Part shown: positions 1 through 8,954 of the stretch, piece by piece
Numbering within the stretch: position 1 is the stretch's first letter
How the letters are laid out: each line of letters opens with the position of its first letter
Source: Nannochloropsis salina CCMP1776
Taxonomy: Eukaryota; Sar; Eustigmatophyceae; Eustigmatales; Monodopsidaceae
Assembly (NCBI GenBank): GCA_004565275.1
Contig: SDOX01000002.1
Coordinates: forward strand, 504,884-568,883
Direction of reading: 5' to 3'
Length of the DNA: 64,000 nt
The notes under the pieces: generated by a model
Told to the model about the DNA's origin: nothing
The model's database searches: none
Seen by the model: the letters and a program-made list of their open reading frames with translations, nothing else
Translations under genes and position numbers: made by a program

Positions 1-2107
1 GGCACGGTCATCCATACAGCAGAATGTGTCAGCTCCGTCATCACCCTCTCACAACAGATCTGGTGAAGGCAGAGGGCTAGAGTCCCCTCACAAAGGAGGA
101 GACCTAGACTTGTCTGCCTCTCTACGGGAACACCGCGAGGAAAACGAGAACGTGGTAGTGGTCGCGGACCACGGCCGTGGGACCTTAATTGGCGAGACAG
201 AGATCTTGACGGGCGGTGCACACAAAACGACGGTTCAAGCTGTGCGCTACACGAGTTTCGCCACCATTCCCTCCTCAGTGCTTAGCTTCTTGATTCGCCG
301 GCATCCGCGCGTGTTAGCCCACCTGGCCGAGCACGTGGTAGACAAAGCTGCTTTCAACAGCCGGCACCATCTACCTCTTTATCGGGGGCGCACGCCAATG
401 CGAATGTTTACGTTGCCCACATCCAGCGCCGACGATGGTGAGAGGAGAAAGAGCGCGGGCTCACCTTTCTGGGCGTCTTCCCTCTCTTCTTCTACTACCG
501 GGCGCCGCGTTGTTGTGGGCGAGCCTGGGGCGAAGACAATCTTGGTGCTGCCTATCTCCACGCACGTGCCCATCGAACGCTTCTCGAAAACGCTGGAGGC
601 AGCATTGCTTCGCGCTCGGCATTCAGTCCGAACCATTACGAGCGCATTGGCGGCGTCCGTTTTGGGATTGGATGAAGACACGTATTACTCGGCGGCCTGG
701 TGCCAGGACAACGTGCTGCTGCTGGAAAGTTGGCTGACGCAACAGGAAGAGCAGCACGAGATTGTCCTTTACCAGGCTGACTGGGAAGATTCCGAGTGGA
801 ATCGCATGGCAGCCGGAATGGCAGACGTAGTTCTTTTGGTAGCCAATGCAGCAGACCAGCCGGCGATCGTATACTTGGAGCAAAAGCTGGACCCCTTCAT
901 CCGCAACGCACAGAAGCTGCTCATTCTCCTTCACATCAATCCTGGCCCATACCACACACCCACGGGCACGCGGCTTTGGATTGAGAGCCGCATCGGCATC
1001 CAACAGCATTACCACGTACGGATGCACACGCAGTCTGTCCAATTCGACCAGCAGCATATCCGCTCAGACTTCGCTCGGCTGGGCCGTATCTTGACGGGAA
1101 CGGCCGTGGGACTTGTTCTGGGTGGAGGTGGCGCAAGAGGCATGGCACATTTGGGCTTGCTCCGTGTGCTCGAAGAGGAAGGGATTCCGATTGACCACAT
1201 AGTTGGGGTAAGCATAGGCGCCTTTATTGGCGGACTCTACGCTAAACATAGTTCATATTTGGAAATTCTCCCTTTTGCCAGCCGCTTTGCTCAGAACATG
1301 AGCAGCACCTGGCTCTTCATCAAAGATTTCACCCTTCCCTTTACGTCATACTTTAATGGATATTCATTCGGGCGCGAGTTGGAGAAAGCGTTTGGAGACA
1401 CTAAAATCGAAGACTGCTGGCTCTCCTTCGCTTGTCTGACAGTAGATCTTTCTGTCTCCCGCGAGCGCGTTCATCAGAACGGCACTCTCTGGCGGTACGT
1501 GCGTGGGAGCATGACGTTGGCTGGGTTGCTTCCTCCGCTTTGTGACGTGGACCCCAAGGATGATGCGGTGCACTACCTGGTTGACGGCGGCTACGTGAAC
1601 AATCTTCCTGCTGACGTGATGAAAGAAGTTTTCTCTGCCGAGACCACCATCGCCTGCGACATCGGTGTGGACGTGACCATGACGGGGCGACAAGACTACG
1701 GCGACACCCTGACAGGCCTGCAGGTGCTGCTCCATGGCATGTCTCCCGCCTGGGCTCGGGGGGGGATAGCGGGGACACTGAAGGCCCCGTCCATGGGCGA
1801 AATTTCGTCGCAACTCATGTACGTGCACTCAGTGCAACAGCTGGAGAGGGCAAAGGAGACCATCGATTGCTACCTGAGACCTCCTGTGACTCATTTTGGC
1901 ATTATGGACTGGAAACGCCATGCGGAGCTCCAGTCTCTGGGTTACCTCTACTGCCGAGATAGTATTAGGGCGTGGCGGGAGGCGCTTAAAAAGGAAAAAG
2001 ATGGGAGAGGGGCAAGCTCAGCGTTTCGGGTGGTTACGGGAGCCGCGGGAGATCACTTGATCCGCGGACGCTCCCTTTCCGCTCTAGATGATTACAACTT
2101 GTCTTAG
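1..2107 (+). CDS. Patatin-like phospholipase, NTE/lysophospholipase type, 5'-partial
   Basis: The frame is open to the left window edge, so the gene starts upstream; about 700 C-terminal residues are present. The first ~110 residues read as the end of a cyclic-nucleotide-binding-like domain (LIGETEIL, then a helix resembling the cNMP lid). The patatin domain follows: the glycine-rich oxyanion loop GGGGARG near residue 366, the nucleophile elbow GVSIG near 396 (Ser) and the DGG motif (DGGYVNNLP) near 520, giving a complete Ser-Asp dyad. The order cNMP-binding domain then patatin is that of neuropathy target esterase / yeast Nte1, which deacylates phosphatidylcholine or lysophosphatidylcholine at the ER. 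A transmembrane segment, if present, would lie upstream of the window. The C-terminal ~40 residues are basic and low in complexity. Family call is firm; substrate is inferred from the family. Confidence 0.9.
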   Translation, partial: ARSSIQQNVSAPSSPSHNRSGEGRGLESPHKGGDLDLSASLREHREENENVVVVADHGRGTLIGETEILTGGAHKTTVQAVRYTSFATIPSSVLSFLIRRHPRVLAHLAEHVVDKAAFNSRHHLPLYRGRTPMRMFTLPTSSADDGERRKSAGSPFWASSLSSSTTGRRVVVGEPGAKTILVLPISTHVPIERFSKTLEAALLRARHSVRTITSALAASVLGLDEDTYYSAAWCQDNVLLLESWLTQQEEQHEIVLYQADWEDSEWNRMAAGMADVVLLVANAADQPAIVYLEQKLDPFIRNAQKLLILLHINPGPYHTPTGTRLWIESRIGIQQHYHVRMHTQSVQFDQQHIRSDFARLGRILTGTAVGLVLGGGGARGMAHLGLLRVLEEEGIPIDHIVGVSIGAFIGGLYAKHSSYLEILPFASRFAQNMSSTWLFIKDFTLPFTSYFNGYSFGRELEKAFGDTKIEDCWLSFACLTVDLSVSRERVHQNGTLWRYVRGSMTLAGLLPPLCDVDPKDDAVHYLVDGGYVNNLPADVMKEVFSAETTIACDIGVDVTMTGRQDYGDTLTGLQVLLHGMSPAWARGGIAGTLKAPSMGEISSQLMYVHSVQQLERAKETIDCYLRPPVTHFGIMDWKRHAELQSLGYLYCRDSIRAWREALKKEKDGRGASSAFRVVTGAAGDHLIRGRSLSALDDYNLS

Positions 2108-2581
2108 GACAACAATTTTGTCGAAGAGAAAGCATACATGAGAGTAAAGTGCAAAAAAAGGAAATAAATCACAGCTCATCCCTCATTGGTCAAACTCGTC
2201 TCTTTCTTCCCTCGGTCCTTCAATACCTTTCCGCCATACGCTGTTCCAATCAATCACACATACCATGGTGTTCCTCGCGGACATCGTTGTGTCTAAGGCA
2301 AGAGAGCTCTAGCGACGCTACCCACTATCTCCCTGGGCCTTGTCTCTACACCACTACAAAAGTTCAATTATTTTGACCGTACCAATCTTTCATCGTCGAT
2401 TACAAGTATCTGGCAAACCCAAGCGTAGCCCCTATCGTCCCCTACCGCATGACATTCGTTCCAGAGAGAAATATTGAGTACACACCCTCCAACAGCCCGT
2501 AGTGGTGGACATGGTGATTGCGGGAAATCACGCACAAGCATGGACTGCACATAAGCTTATGCGGTCTACACGCGATCAGCA
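2108..2581. other. Convergent intergenic region
   Basis: Lies between the ends of the patatin-like gene (+) and the CbbX gene (-), so it should hold both 3' UTRs. No convincing ORF, RNA gene or repeat is visible. Confidence 0.5.
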
Positions 2582-3966
2582 TTAGGCCAGAATGGCGCCC
2601 TCAGGGGCGTTGCGGACCAAGTCCAGCAGCCCGTCGAAGTCCTCTTTCTTGACCTGCGTCAGCTCGTCCAGCGTGATGAGCCCCGAGGCTCCCGGGGCCG
2701 TGGCCAGCTCGTACACCCTGTTGGCCGCCGCCATGCGAGCCAGGTCAACTGCGTTGCGGACAGAGCGGGCATTGGAGAAGAAGAGTTTCTCCTTGCGCAG
2801 CGTGACGTACTCCCGGAGGGCGGGCTCGGCGTCGGGGGCGAGCTTGTACTCCATGTTGTTGAACATGAGCTTGCCCACGTCCACCAGGTCGTCGGGCTCC
2901 ATATCAGGAAAGTCGATGTGGAGGTTGACGCGGGACTGCATGCCGGGGATGTAGGAGAAGAACTGGTCCATGCGGTCCTTGTAGCCCGCGAAGATGACGA
3001 TCAGGTCGGAGGAGCGCTGCTCCATTACCTTGAGGAGGATCTCGATGGACTCCACGCCGTAGTCCCGGTCGTTGCCGGCGTTGTATAGATAATAGGCCTC
3101 GTCGATGAAGAGGATGCCGCCCATGGCCTGCTTGATCACCTCCTTGGTCTTGGGCCCCGTGTGGCCGACGTACTGGCCCACCAAAGTGTCGCGCGTCGCC
3201 AGCACCACGTGGCCAGCCCGGCAGTAGCCCATCGCCTTGAAAATGTCCCCCATGCGGAAGGCCACCGTCGTCTTGCCCGTGCCTGGGGCGCCCGTGAAGC
3301 ACATGTGGAGGCCGTCGGAGATGAAGGGGTCGAGACCGATCGACTGCCGCATCTTGTCCACCACTAGCATGCTCGCCAGCTCGCGGACGCGGGACTTCAC
3401 CGGCTTCAGCCCGATCAGCTCGTTGTCCAGCCGGTCCAAGGCTGTCTGCACGCCGCTGTCCCAGCTGAATTCGTCGGCGGAGCCTACAGCCTGCTTGGGC
3501 GTAGACATCACCTCGTTCAACTTGGCCACTTTCTTGGCCCGGGCCTGCCGTGCGAGCTCCTCTGCCATTTCCCGCTGCCTACGCTCTTCCTCATTACGCT
3601 TCGCTTCCTTTTCTGCGCGCACCATGGCGTCGCTCAACTTACGAAAGTTGCCGGCGTTGGCATCCCCCGACAGCGCTTTTTCCCGGTCGTAGACGAGGCC
3701 TCCGTGCTTGGACCCCCCCTCCTCCGCCATGCGAATTGGAAGGCCCCTCCCCATTGCACGGGGTGCAGGCATCTGACATGGAGGCGCGAAAAAAGAACAG
3801 CGACGTGAGTAGGCTAGGAGGAGCATTTTGTTTGATAAAGGGATAGTCTCCCCCGTCCTGAATTTGCACCATCCCCATGCCCAGCTAGCCTGACACTTAC
3901 CTGAAATCCACTGGCCAAGAAGAGGCAGCCCCCCATCAAGGTCGCCTTCAACATCGTCGTCACCAT
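2582..3966 (-). CDS. cbbX: Red-type Rubisco activase CbbX, nuclear-encoded, plastid-targeted
   Basis: AAA+ ATPase that removes inhibitory sugar phosphates from red-type form I Rubisco in the plastid stroma. I model two exons: 3901-3966 (22 codons) and 2582-3772, with a 128-nt intron (gtaagt donor after TTTCAG, acceptor TGTCAG before ATGCCTGC), phase 0, 418 aa. Exon 1 encodes a hydrophobic leader (MVTTMLKATLMGGCLFLASGFQ runs across the junction to MPAPR); ASGF-QMPAP resembles the ASAFAP motif of stramenopile plastid preproteins, with Phe at +1. After a ~90-residue basic, alanine-rich, probably helical linker comes the CbbX core: GLKPVKSRVRE, Walker A GAPGTGKTT (~residue 182), pore loop YVGHTG, Walker B ILFIDEAYY (~242) and the arginine-containing sensor region. 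Reading straight through the intron would give a different, leaderless N terminus. Family certain; the leader exon is inferred. Confidence 0.92.
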
Positions 3967-4466
3967 AGTTCCAGTGTATGCGGTTGAGTCTGTGCATTAT
4001 GATGCCGAAAATGGAACGCAAGCGTGGGAGTGTAGTATGCATGAAGCAGAAGAGGGGTGAGACAGAGACAAGATCTTTTTGTGGCCGTGCTCACGCGTTC
4101 TTTCCTACACCTGGTACCCAAGTAATCCCACAAACAGAGGCACAATAACCCTCAAACGTGCGACTGGTACCGCATTGTGTCCACCATCGCCCTGCACACG
4201 TAGGAAGCGTATGTCTCAGAGTCTCATGCATCGGCCAGGATCGCCATGGCAGTGGGCTGTAGGCGAGCCTCGTGGGCACTTATGATGAGAGAGACACCCT
4301 CGATGCCCGCACCACGCCGTCCCCTGCGAGTCGGCGCGTGCGATGCTTTGAGTTCGTACCGCGGCAGGTTGTGGCTCATGCCGGGCAACTAATTAATACT
4401 TTTACTGGACAACGCACAGGGGAAAGTTTGGGAGGATTCGGGCCCTTGCTCCCGCTCCGTCAAGCA
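3967..4466. promoter_or_regulatory. Divergent promoter region, CbbX / DDX41
   Basis: About 500 bp between the predicted CbbX start (-) and DDX41 start (+). Both 5' ends should lie here. An in-frame extension of DDX41 to 4272 is open but the encoded residues look non-conserved, so I treat it as UTR. No recognisable TATA box or other element. Confidence 0.4.
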
Positions 4467-6377
4467 ATGAATGGAAGCAGCAAGCGACGACGGCAGGAAG
4501 TAGACGAGGAGGATGAGAAACTGAAAGCTTTGTTGCAAAGCTCCGATGATTATGTACCGTACGTGTCATTGAAGCATCGTCAAGGCCTCTCGCGGAATGG
4601 GAAAGACGCGGGCCACGAGGTCGAGGCGCGAGACCAGCAGGAGCGCACGGACGAGGACAACGACGACAGCGGAGAGCCCGTGGCTGATGGCATATTGAAG
4701 AGTCGGCTGGATTTAGACGCAGAGGTGACCGCAACGAAGCGTAGCCTCTTGGAGGTGACGGAGGAAATGAAAAAAAAACGGGAACACATGGACCCGACGC
4801 TGCTGAAGTTAGAGGCGCAGAAACAGCAAGAGCAGCGGATATTGGGGGAAGCAAATCAAGTGCAAACCAACGCCTTGCAATCAGCGGTAGAACGCGCCCA
4901 AGGGGTTCAATACAGCCAAAGCCTCAAGACCGGGTGGACCCCGCCGTCCCACGTGCGCGCCATGAGTGAGGCGGACTGCGCGGCTTTCCGCAAGAAGTGG
5001 CACATTATCTGTGAGGGCGTGGATCTGCCACCGCCCATCAAGAATTTCAGAGATATGAAATTTCCCGCGCCAATCATGGAGGCGATGGCGAGGAAGGGGA
5101 TCACGAAGCCCACGCCCATCCAGGTCCAGGGCCTGCCTGTGCTCCTGAGCGGGCGGGACATGGTGGGCATCGCCTTCACCGGCTCGGGCAAGACCATGAC
5201 CTTCGGGCTGCCTCTGGTCATGCTGGCCTTGGCCGAGGAGAAGAAGATGCCGCTCGAGGGCGGAGAGGGGCCGGTGGGCATCATCCTTTGTCCCTCGCGG
5301 GAGCTGGCGGGTCAGACCTTCGAGGTCCTGGATCACTACTGCCAGGCTTTGGGCCGAGGGGGGTTCCCGCGGCCACGGGCTTTGCTGTGCATCGGCGGCA
5401 TGGACAAGCGCGCGCAGATCGATGCCGTTCAGCAGCAGGGGGTGCATATCGTGGTGGCGACGCCGGGACGGCTGCGGGACTTACTGCACCTGAAGAAGAT
5501 GAGCCTGAGCCTGTGCCGGTATTTCTGTCTGGACGAGGCCGACCGGATGCTGGACTTGGGCTTCGACGAGGAGGTGGCGGAGATTATGAACCACTTCAAG
5601 CAGCAACGACAGACCCTTCTCTTCTCGGCGACGATGCCCCTGAAGATCCAAGACTTCGCGAAAGAGACGCTCGTGCGCCCGGTGCTCGTGAATGTGGGTC
5701 GCGCGGGCGCCGCCAATCTGGACGTCGTCCAGGAGGTGGAGCTGGTCAAGAAGGACGCCAAGATCGTGTACCTCCTCCAGTGCCTGCAGAAGACGGCCCC
5801 GCCGGTCATGATCTTCTGCGAGCGGAAAAGCGACGTGGACAACATCCACGAGTACCTGCTGCTCAAGGGCGTGGACGCGGTGGCGATCCACGGGGGCAAG
5901 GACCAGGCAGAGCGGGACGAGGCCATCCGAGAGTTCAAGGGCGGCGTCAAAGACGTGCTAGTGGCCACGGACGTGGCGGCCAAGGGCCTGGACTTCCCCA
6001 ACATCGAGCACGTGATCAATTTCGACATGCCCCACGAGATTGAGAACTACGTGCATCGGATAGGCCGCACGGGCCGATGCGGCAAGACGGGCGTCGCCAC
6101 CACCTTCATCAACGCGGAGGTGGAGCAAAGCACCCTGCTGGACCTGAAGCACCTGCTTATTGAGGCCAAGCAGCGGGTGCCGCCGGTGCTCGAGGCCTTG
6201 GAGGACCCGGACCAGGACTTGACGGGCGCCATTGACGGTGTGCGGGGTTGCGCCTTCTGTGGCGGACTCGGGCATCGGATCACGGACTGCCCCAAGATCG
6301 ACAAGGACGCCCGCAGGTTGGGCTCGGGGAGGCGGGATATGCTCATATCGTCTGGGGGCTACGGGGGAGAGTATTAG
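4467..6377 (+). CDS. DDX41: DEAD-box RNA helicase DDX41 (Abstrakt)
   Basis: Nuclear ATP-dependent RNA helicase associated with the catalytic spliceosome. Single exon, 636 aa from the ATG at 4467, close to the ~620 aa of animal DDX41. The N-terminal acidic/KR region leads into DDYVPYVSLKHRQ, matching the DDX41 YVPY signature, which is why I prefer this ATG over the one at 4272. Then the Q motif (FPAPIMEAM..TPIQVQ, ~199), motif I AFTGSGKT (~236), DEAD in LDEADRMLDLGF (~355), SAT in LFSATMP (~387), and motif VI HRIGRTGRCGKTG. A CCHC zinc knuckle (CAFCGGLGHRITDC, ~595) near the C terminus is the hallmark of DDX41. GC content is noticeably higher in the helicase core than in the N-terminal part. 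The call is strong. Confidence 0.96.
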   Translation: MNGSSKRRRQEVDEEDEKLKALLQSSDDYVPYVSLKHRQGLSRNGKDAGHEVEARDQQERTDEDNDDSGEPVADGILKSRLDLDAEVTATKRSLLEVTEEMKKKREHMDPTLLKLEAQKQQEQRILGEANQVQTNALQSAVERAQGVQYSQSLKTGWTPPSHVRAMSEADCAAFRKKWHIICEGVDLPPPIKNFRDMKFPAPIMEAMARKGITKPTPIQVQGLPVLLSGRDMVGIAFTGSGKTMTFGLPLVMLALAEEKKMPLEGGEGPVGIILCPSRELAGQTFEVLDHYCQALGRGGFPRPRALLCIGGMDKRAQIDAVQQQGVHIVVATPGRLRDLLHLKKMSLSLCRYFCLDEADRMLDLGFDEEVAEIMNHFKQQRQTLLFSATMPLKIQDFAKETLVRPVLVNVGRAGAANLDVVQEVELVKKDAKIVYLLQCLQKTAPPVMIFCERKSDVDNIHEYLLLKGVDAVAIHGGKDQAERDEAIREFKGGVKDVLVATDVAAKGLDFPNIEHVINFDMPHEIENYVHRIGRTGRCGKTGVATTFINAEVEQSTLLDLKHLLIEAKQRVPPVLEALEDPDQDLTGAIDGVRGCAFCGGLGHRITDCPKIDKDARRLGSGRRDMLISSGGYGGEY

Positions 6378-6509
6378 GCTGTACATGCGATTTGTTCATG
6401 AGGTTCTGTATTGACATAGAAGAGAAGCGCAGCTTAGGGATCGGACTCTCCTCTTTTCTTTTTCTTGCGCCGCGGCACTGTCTTTCTCATCACATGGCCC
6501 CTGAACCCG

Positions 6510-7536
6510 TCATCTCTTCACCGCCCGGAACTTCCCCACTTGGCGCTTCTGACGCCAAAAAAAAGTCCCCTGCACGTCGTAGATTTTACCCTCAAGCCGG
6601 ACAGAGCCGGCGTTCATCAGGCTCCGGCGCACGTATCCCTTGTAGAACTTGGGCTGTGGCTCCCTGTCGTACGGACCCTGGAACGCCCGGGCTTCGAACT
6701 CGATGATGCAGGAACGCGGCCACTGCCGCTCTTTGAATAGAAAATCAGTGACCAATTCCTTTCCCTCGAAAAATGTGACGACCGTTCCGTCCTTCCGGAT
6801 CTCCAAGGTCGCCTCGCAACGTTCCACCTCCCCCCCCGGCTCAGTAATCTTTTGCTTCACTTTCCAGACGCCCAGCACTTCCCGAAGACTCACGTATTTA
6901 TTCGGCTGAAGGAGACCAGCCACCTTTCCTACCGAACTGCTGGTGATTTTCGCCGCTCCTTTGAACAAGTCCGCCATCCCGTGGGACGCTCGTCGTCGGG
7001 CAGCCAGTCGCCGTCTCCTGTCCGCGTAATGCCACTCATTCCGCTGCCTGCTGCCGCCCCTGCGTCCACTTTCGTAGTATTTCCCTTCTCTTTCCTCCGC
7101 CAGCTTTCCGAACTCCTCCTCCTCCTCCATCCAATCTTCGTCTTCTTCCGAGTCCCACTCCTCCTCCTGCTCCTCGTCGTCGTCGTCGTCGTCGTCCACA
7201 TGTACAGGCGGCGGTGCCTTTGGCCCGAGTTTTTTTCCCGCATTATTCCCGTTTGATATTTTTTTACCATTCTTCTTCCCCTTGGAACCTCCTGCAGGCT
7301 TCAATCCTCCCCTGACCTCCATGACCATACGAGCAACCTGCGTGATGCCGGCGGCTTCTGGGGAGGCCACGATGGCCACCTCTGCTGTGACGGGCGGGAA
7401 TTACGCTGTCAGCAAAGGGCATACGAAGATTAGATACAGGCCTGGACTTACCATTTGCTGATATCCATCCGCGGCAAAGCACCACGGCTGACAAAAGAAG
7501 ACAGCAACACGACGAACGGCGGATGCTGCCCCTCAT
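6510..7536 (-). CDS. Secreted or plastid-targeted protein with acidic tract and beta-rich C-terminal domain, unrecognised
   Basis: I do not recognise the family. Two exons: 7452-7536 and 6510-7381, with a 70-nt intron (gtaagt donor). Exon 1 encodes a signal-peptide-like leader (MRGSIRRSSCCCLLLSAVVL). The acceptor is a NAGNAG (cagcag), so isoforms differing by one Ala are possible. The mature part has a Lys/Gly-rich stretch, then a run of seven Asp followed by an Asp/Glu-rich segment (the Asp run is a GTC/GAC-type triplet tract at about 7177-7200), a basic RR-rich linker, and a C-terminal ~125-residue domain beginning LREVLGVWKVKQ with alternating strands and ending GTFFWRQKRQVGKF; the GVW opening is lipocalin-like but this is only a resemblance. 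No ASAFAP-type Phe follows the leader, so ER/secretory or plastid destination is open. The gene ends 132 bp from the DDX41 stop, convergent. Confidence 0.72.
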
Positions 7537-7830
7537 GTCACAAAAAAGCGAGGCGACCGTGCTATACGAAGACTGTATTCTTTCTCCAATTAAGACGTGA
7601 GCTTTACCTAGGACTATGGGAAAACACTCATTATTGAGGATACTAACGTGTGTCAAAAGGGCGGCGTGTAATGGAAACGCTCCGCAAAGAGGATTTCGGG
7701 ACGTCGAGCTGCTCTTTCTTTACCTTTAACCTCCCCTCCCTTTCGGTATCCCCTTCAATTGTGTATGTTGGCTTTAATTCACCAGTAATCTCTATAAACA
7801 AACACCAGAGGCCTCAAGGTCCTCTTCATA

Positions 7831-8742
7831 ATGTCTGCGACAGCAGGTACTCGATTCCTGGTGTTTATTACGGGTGCAAGCCGTGGTTTTGGAAGATGCT
7901 TAGCCCTTGAAGCTGCCCGCAAATGGGGCCCTGCTGTGGACATGCATCTTATTGCACGAAACGCGGAGGCACTCACGGCAGTAAAACGTGATATTGAGGC
8001 ATCTATATCAGACCAAAATAAAGTTGGTGTACGTGTATGGACATGGCCTTTTGATTTGGGAAACCTTGAGACGTTGGAGACTAATTTTGCTAGAATTTTT
8101 GCTACCGTTGACGAATTTTCGGCAGAGCAAGAATCGACAGCATTGACAATGCATAAGTATGGCAAAGTCTACCTTTTCAGTAACGCAGGATCAGTGGGAC
8201 CAATAGCGTATGCAAAAGATCTTTGCACTGACTTGCCGGCCCTGCGTCAGTCTTTGGATCTGAACGTGACATCGTCAATCTTGATAACTTCCCTCTTCCT
8301 TCGCCGTTTTTGCACCTTACCTTCGCCTTCAAACAAAGTTCCTGCTTTATTCATCATCAATATTTCCTCAATTGCTGCCATTCAACCTTTTCATTCGTGG
8401 GGTGTGTACTGCGCGGGCAAAGCTGCGAGAGACATGTTTCTGCAAGTGGTCGCACAGGAGCACCAGGGAGAAGGGAGTGCGCGGGGGGAAGGTTCGATGG
8501 CAGCCGAAATGTATGTGCACTTAAAAACTCTTAACTATGCACCTGGCCCTCTCGACACAGATATGCAGACAGAGCTGCGAGAGAGCGAATCGATCCATCC
8601 GCCGACGCGTGAGTGGTCAGAGAAGGCCTTCAGAGAGGGCAAGCTTGTGAGGCCGGAGGAATCGGCTTCTAAATGCCTTCGCATCTTGACTCAGAATGAC
8701 TTTAAGAGTGGGGTGCACATTGACTATTACGATGACATGTAG
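7831..8742 (+). CDS. Sepiapterin-reductase-like short-chain dehydrogenase
   Basis: Single-exon SDR of 303 aa, a usual sepiapterin reductase size (animal enzymes ~260 aa). The Rossmann motif TGASRGFG lies at residues ~14-21, NAG in SNAGSVGP in mid-protein, the catalytic Ser in INISSIAAIQP and YxxxK in YCAGK, followed by PGPLDTDM, the loop typical of sepiapterin reductases. The spacing MHLIARNAEAL after the first fold unit also fits an NADP(H)-binding enzyme. Sepiapterin reductase makes tetrahydrobiopterin from 6-pyruvoyl-tetrahydropterin; whether this protein uses pterins or is a related benzil-reductase-type SDR cannot be told from sequence. The start ATG at 7831 is preceded by a short AT-rich leader; the divergent neighbour starts 294 bp away, so the spacer is a likely shared promoter. 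Confidence 0.85.
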   Translation: MSATAGTRFLVFITGASRGFGRCLALEAARKWGPAVDMHLIARNAEALTAVKRDIEASISDQNKVGVRVWTWPFDLGNLETLETNFARIFATVDEFSAEQESTALTMHKYGKVYLFSNAGSVGPIAYAKDLCTDLPALRQSLDLNVTSSILITSLFLRRFCTLPSPSNKVPALFIINISSIAAIQPFHSWGVYCAGKAARDMFLQVVAQEHQGEGSARGEGSMAAEMYVHLKTLNYAPGPLDTDMQTELRESESIHPPTREWSEKAFREGKLVRPEESASKCLRILTQNDFKSGVHIDYYDDM

Positions 8743-8954
8743 AGAGCCTAAGCGACTAGCGTGTCGCGACAAAATTTGAATGTGCATTAGAACAATTTGG
8801 CACATCCTTCACTTATCTTGATTTGCGGTTACATCAAGTTTGAGTAGACAAGTGGGACATTTGCTAAGCCATCACCACCCAATTGATGGTGTGAGCTTTC
8901 CATCGTAGCCGTCTCACCCGTCATCTATCGCATCGAAACGCGTCGGCCTTCCTC

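Noticed and set aside
4272-4466. Upstream extension of DDX41 from an ATG at 4272
   Set aside because: Encoded residues do not resemble the DDX41 N terminus, whereas the residues after 4467 do.
5288-6043. Gly/Arg/Pro-rich 251-codon ORF on + inside DDX41
   Set aside because: Out-of-frame shadow of the GC-rich helicase core; composition is typical of a frame-shifted coding region.
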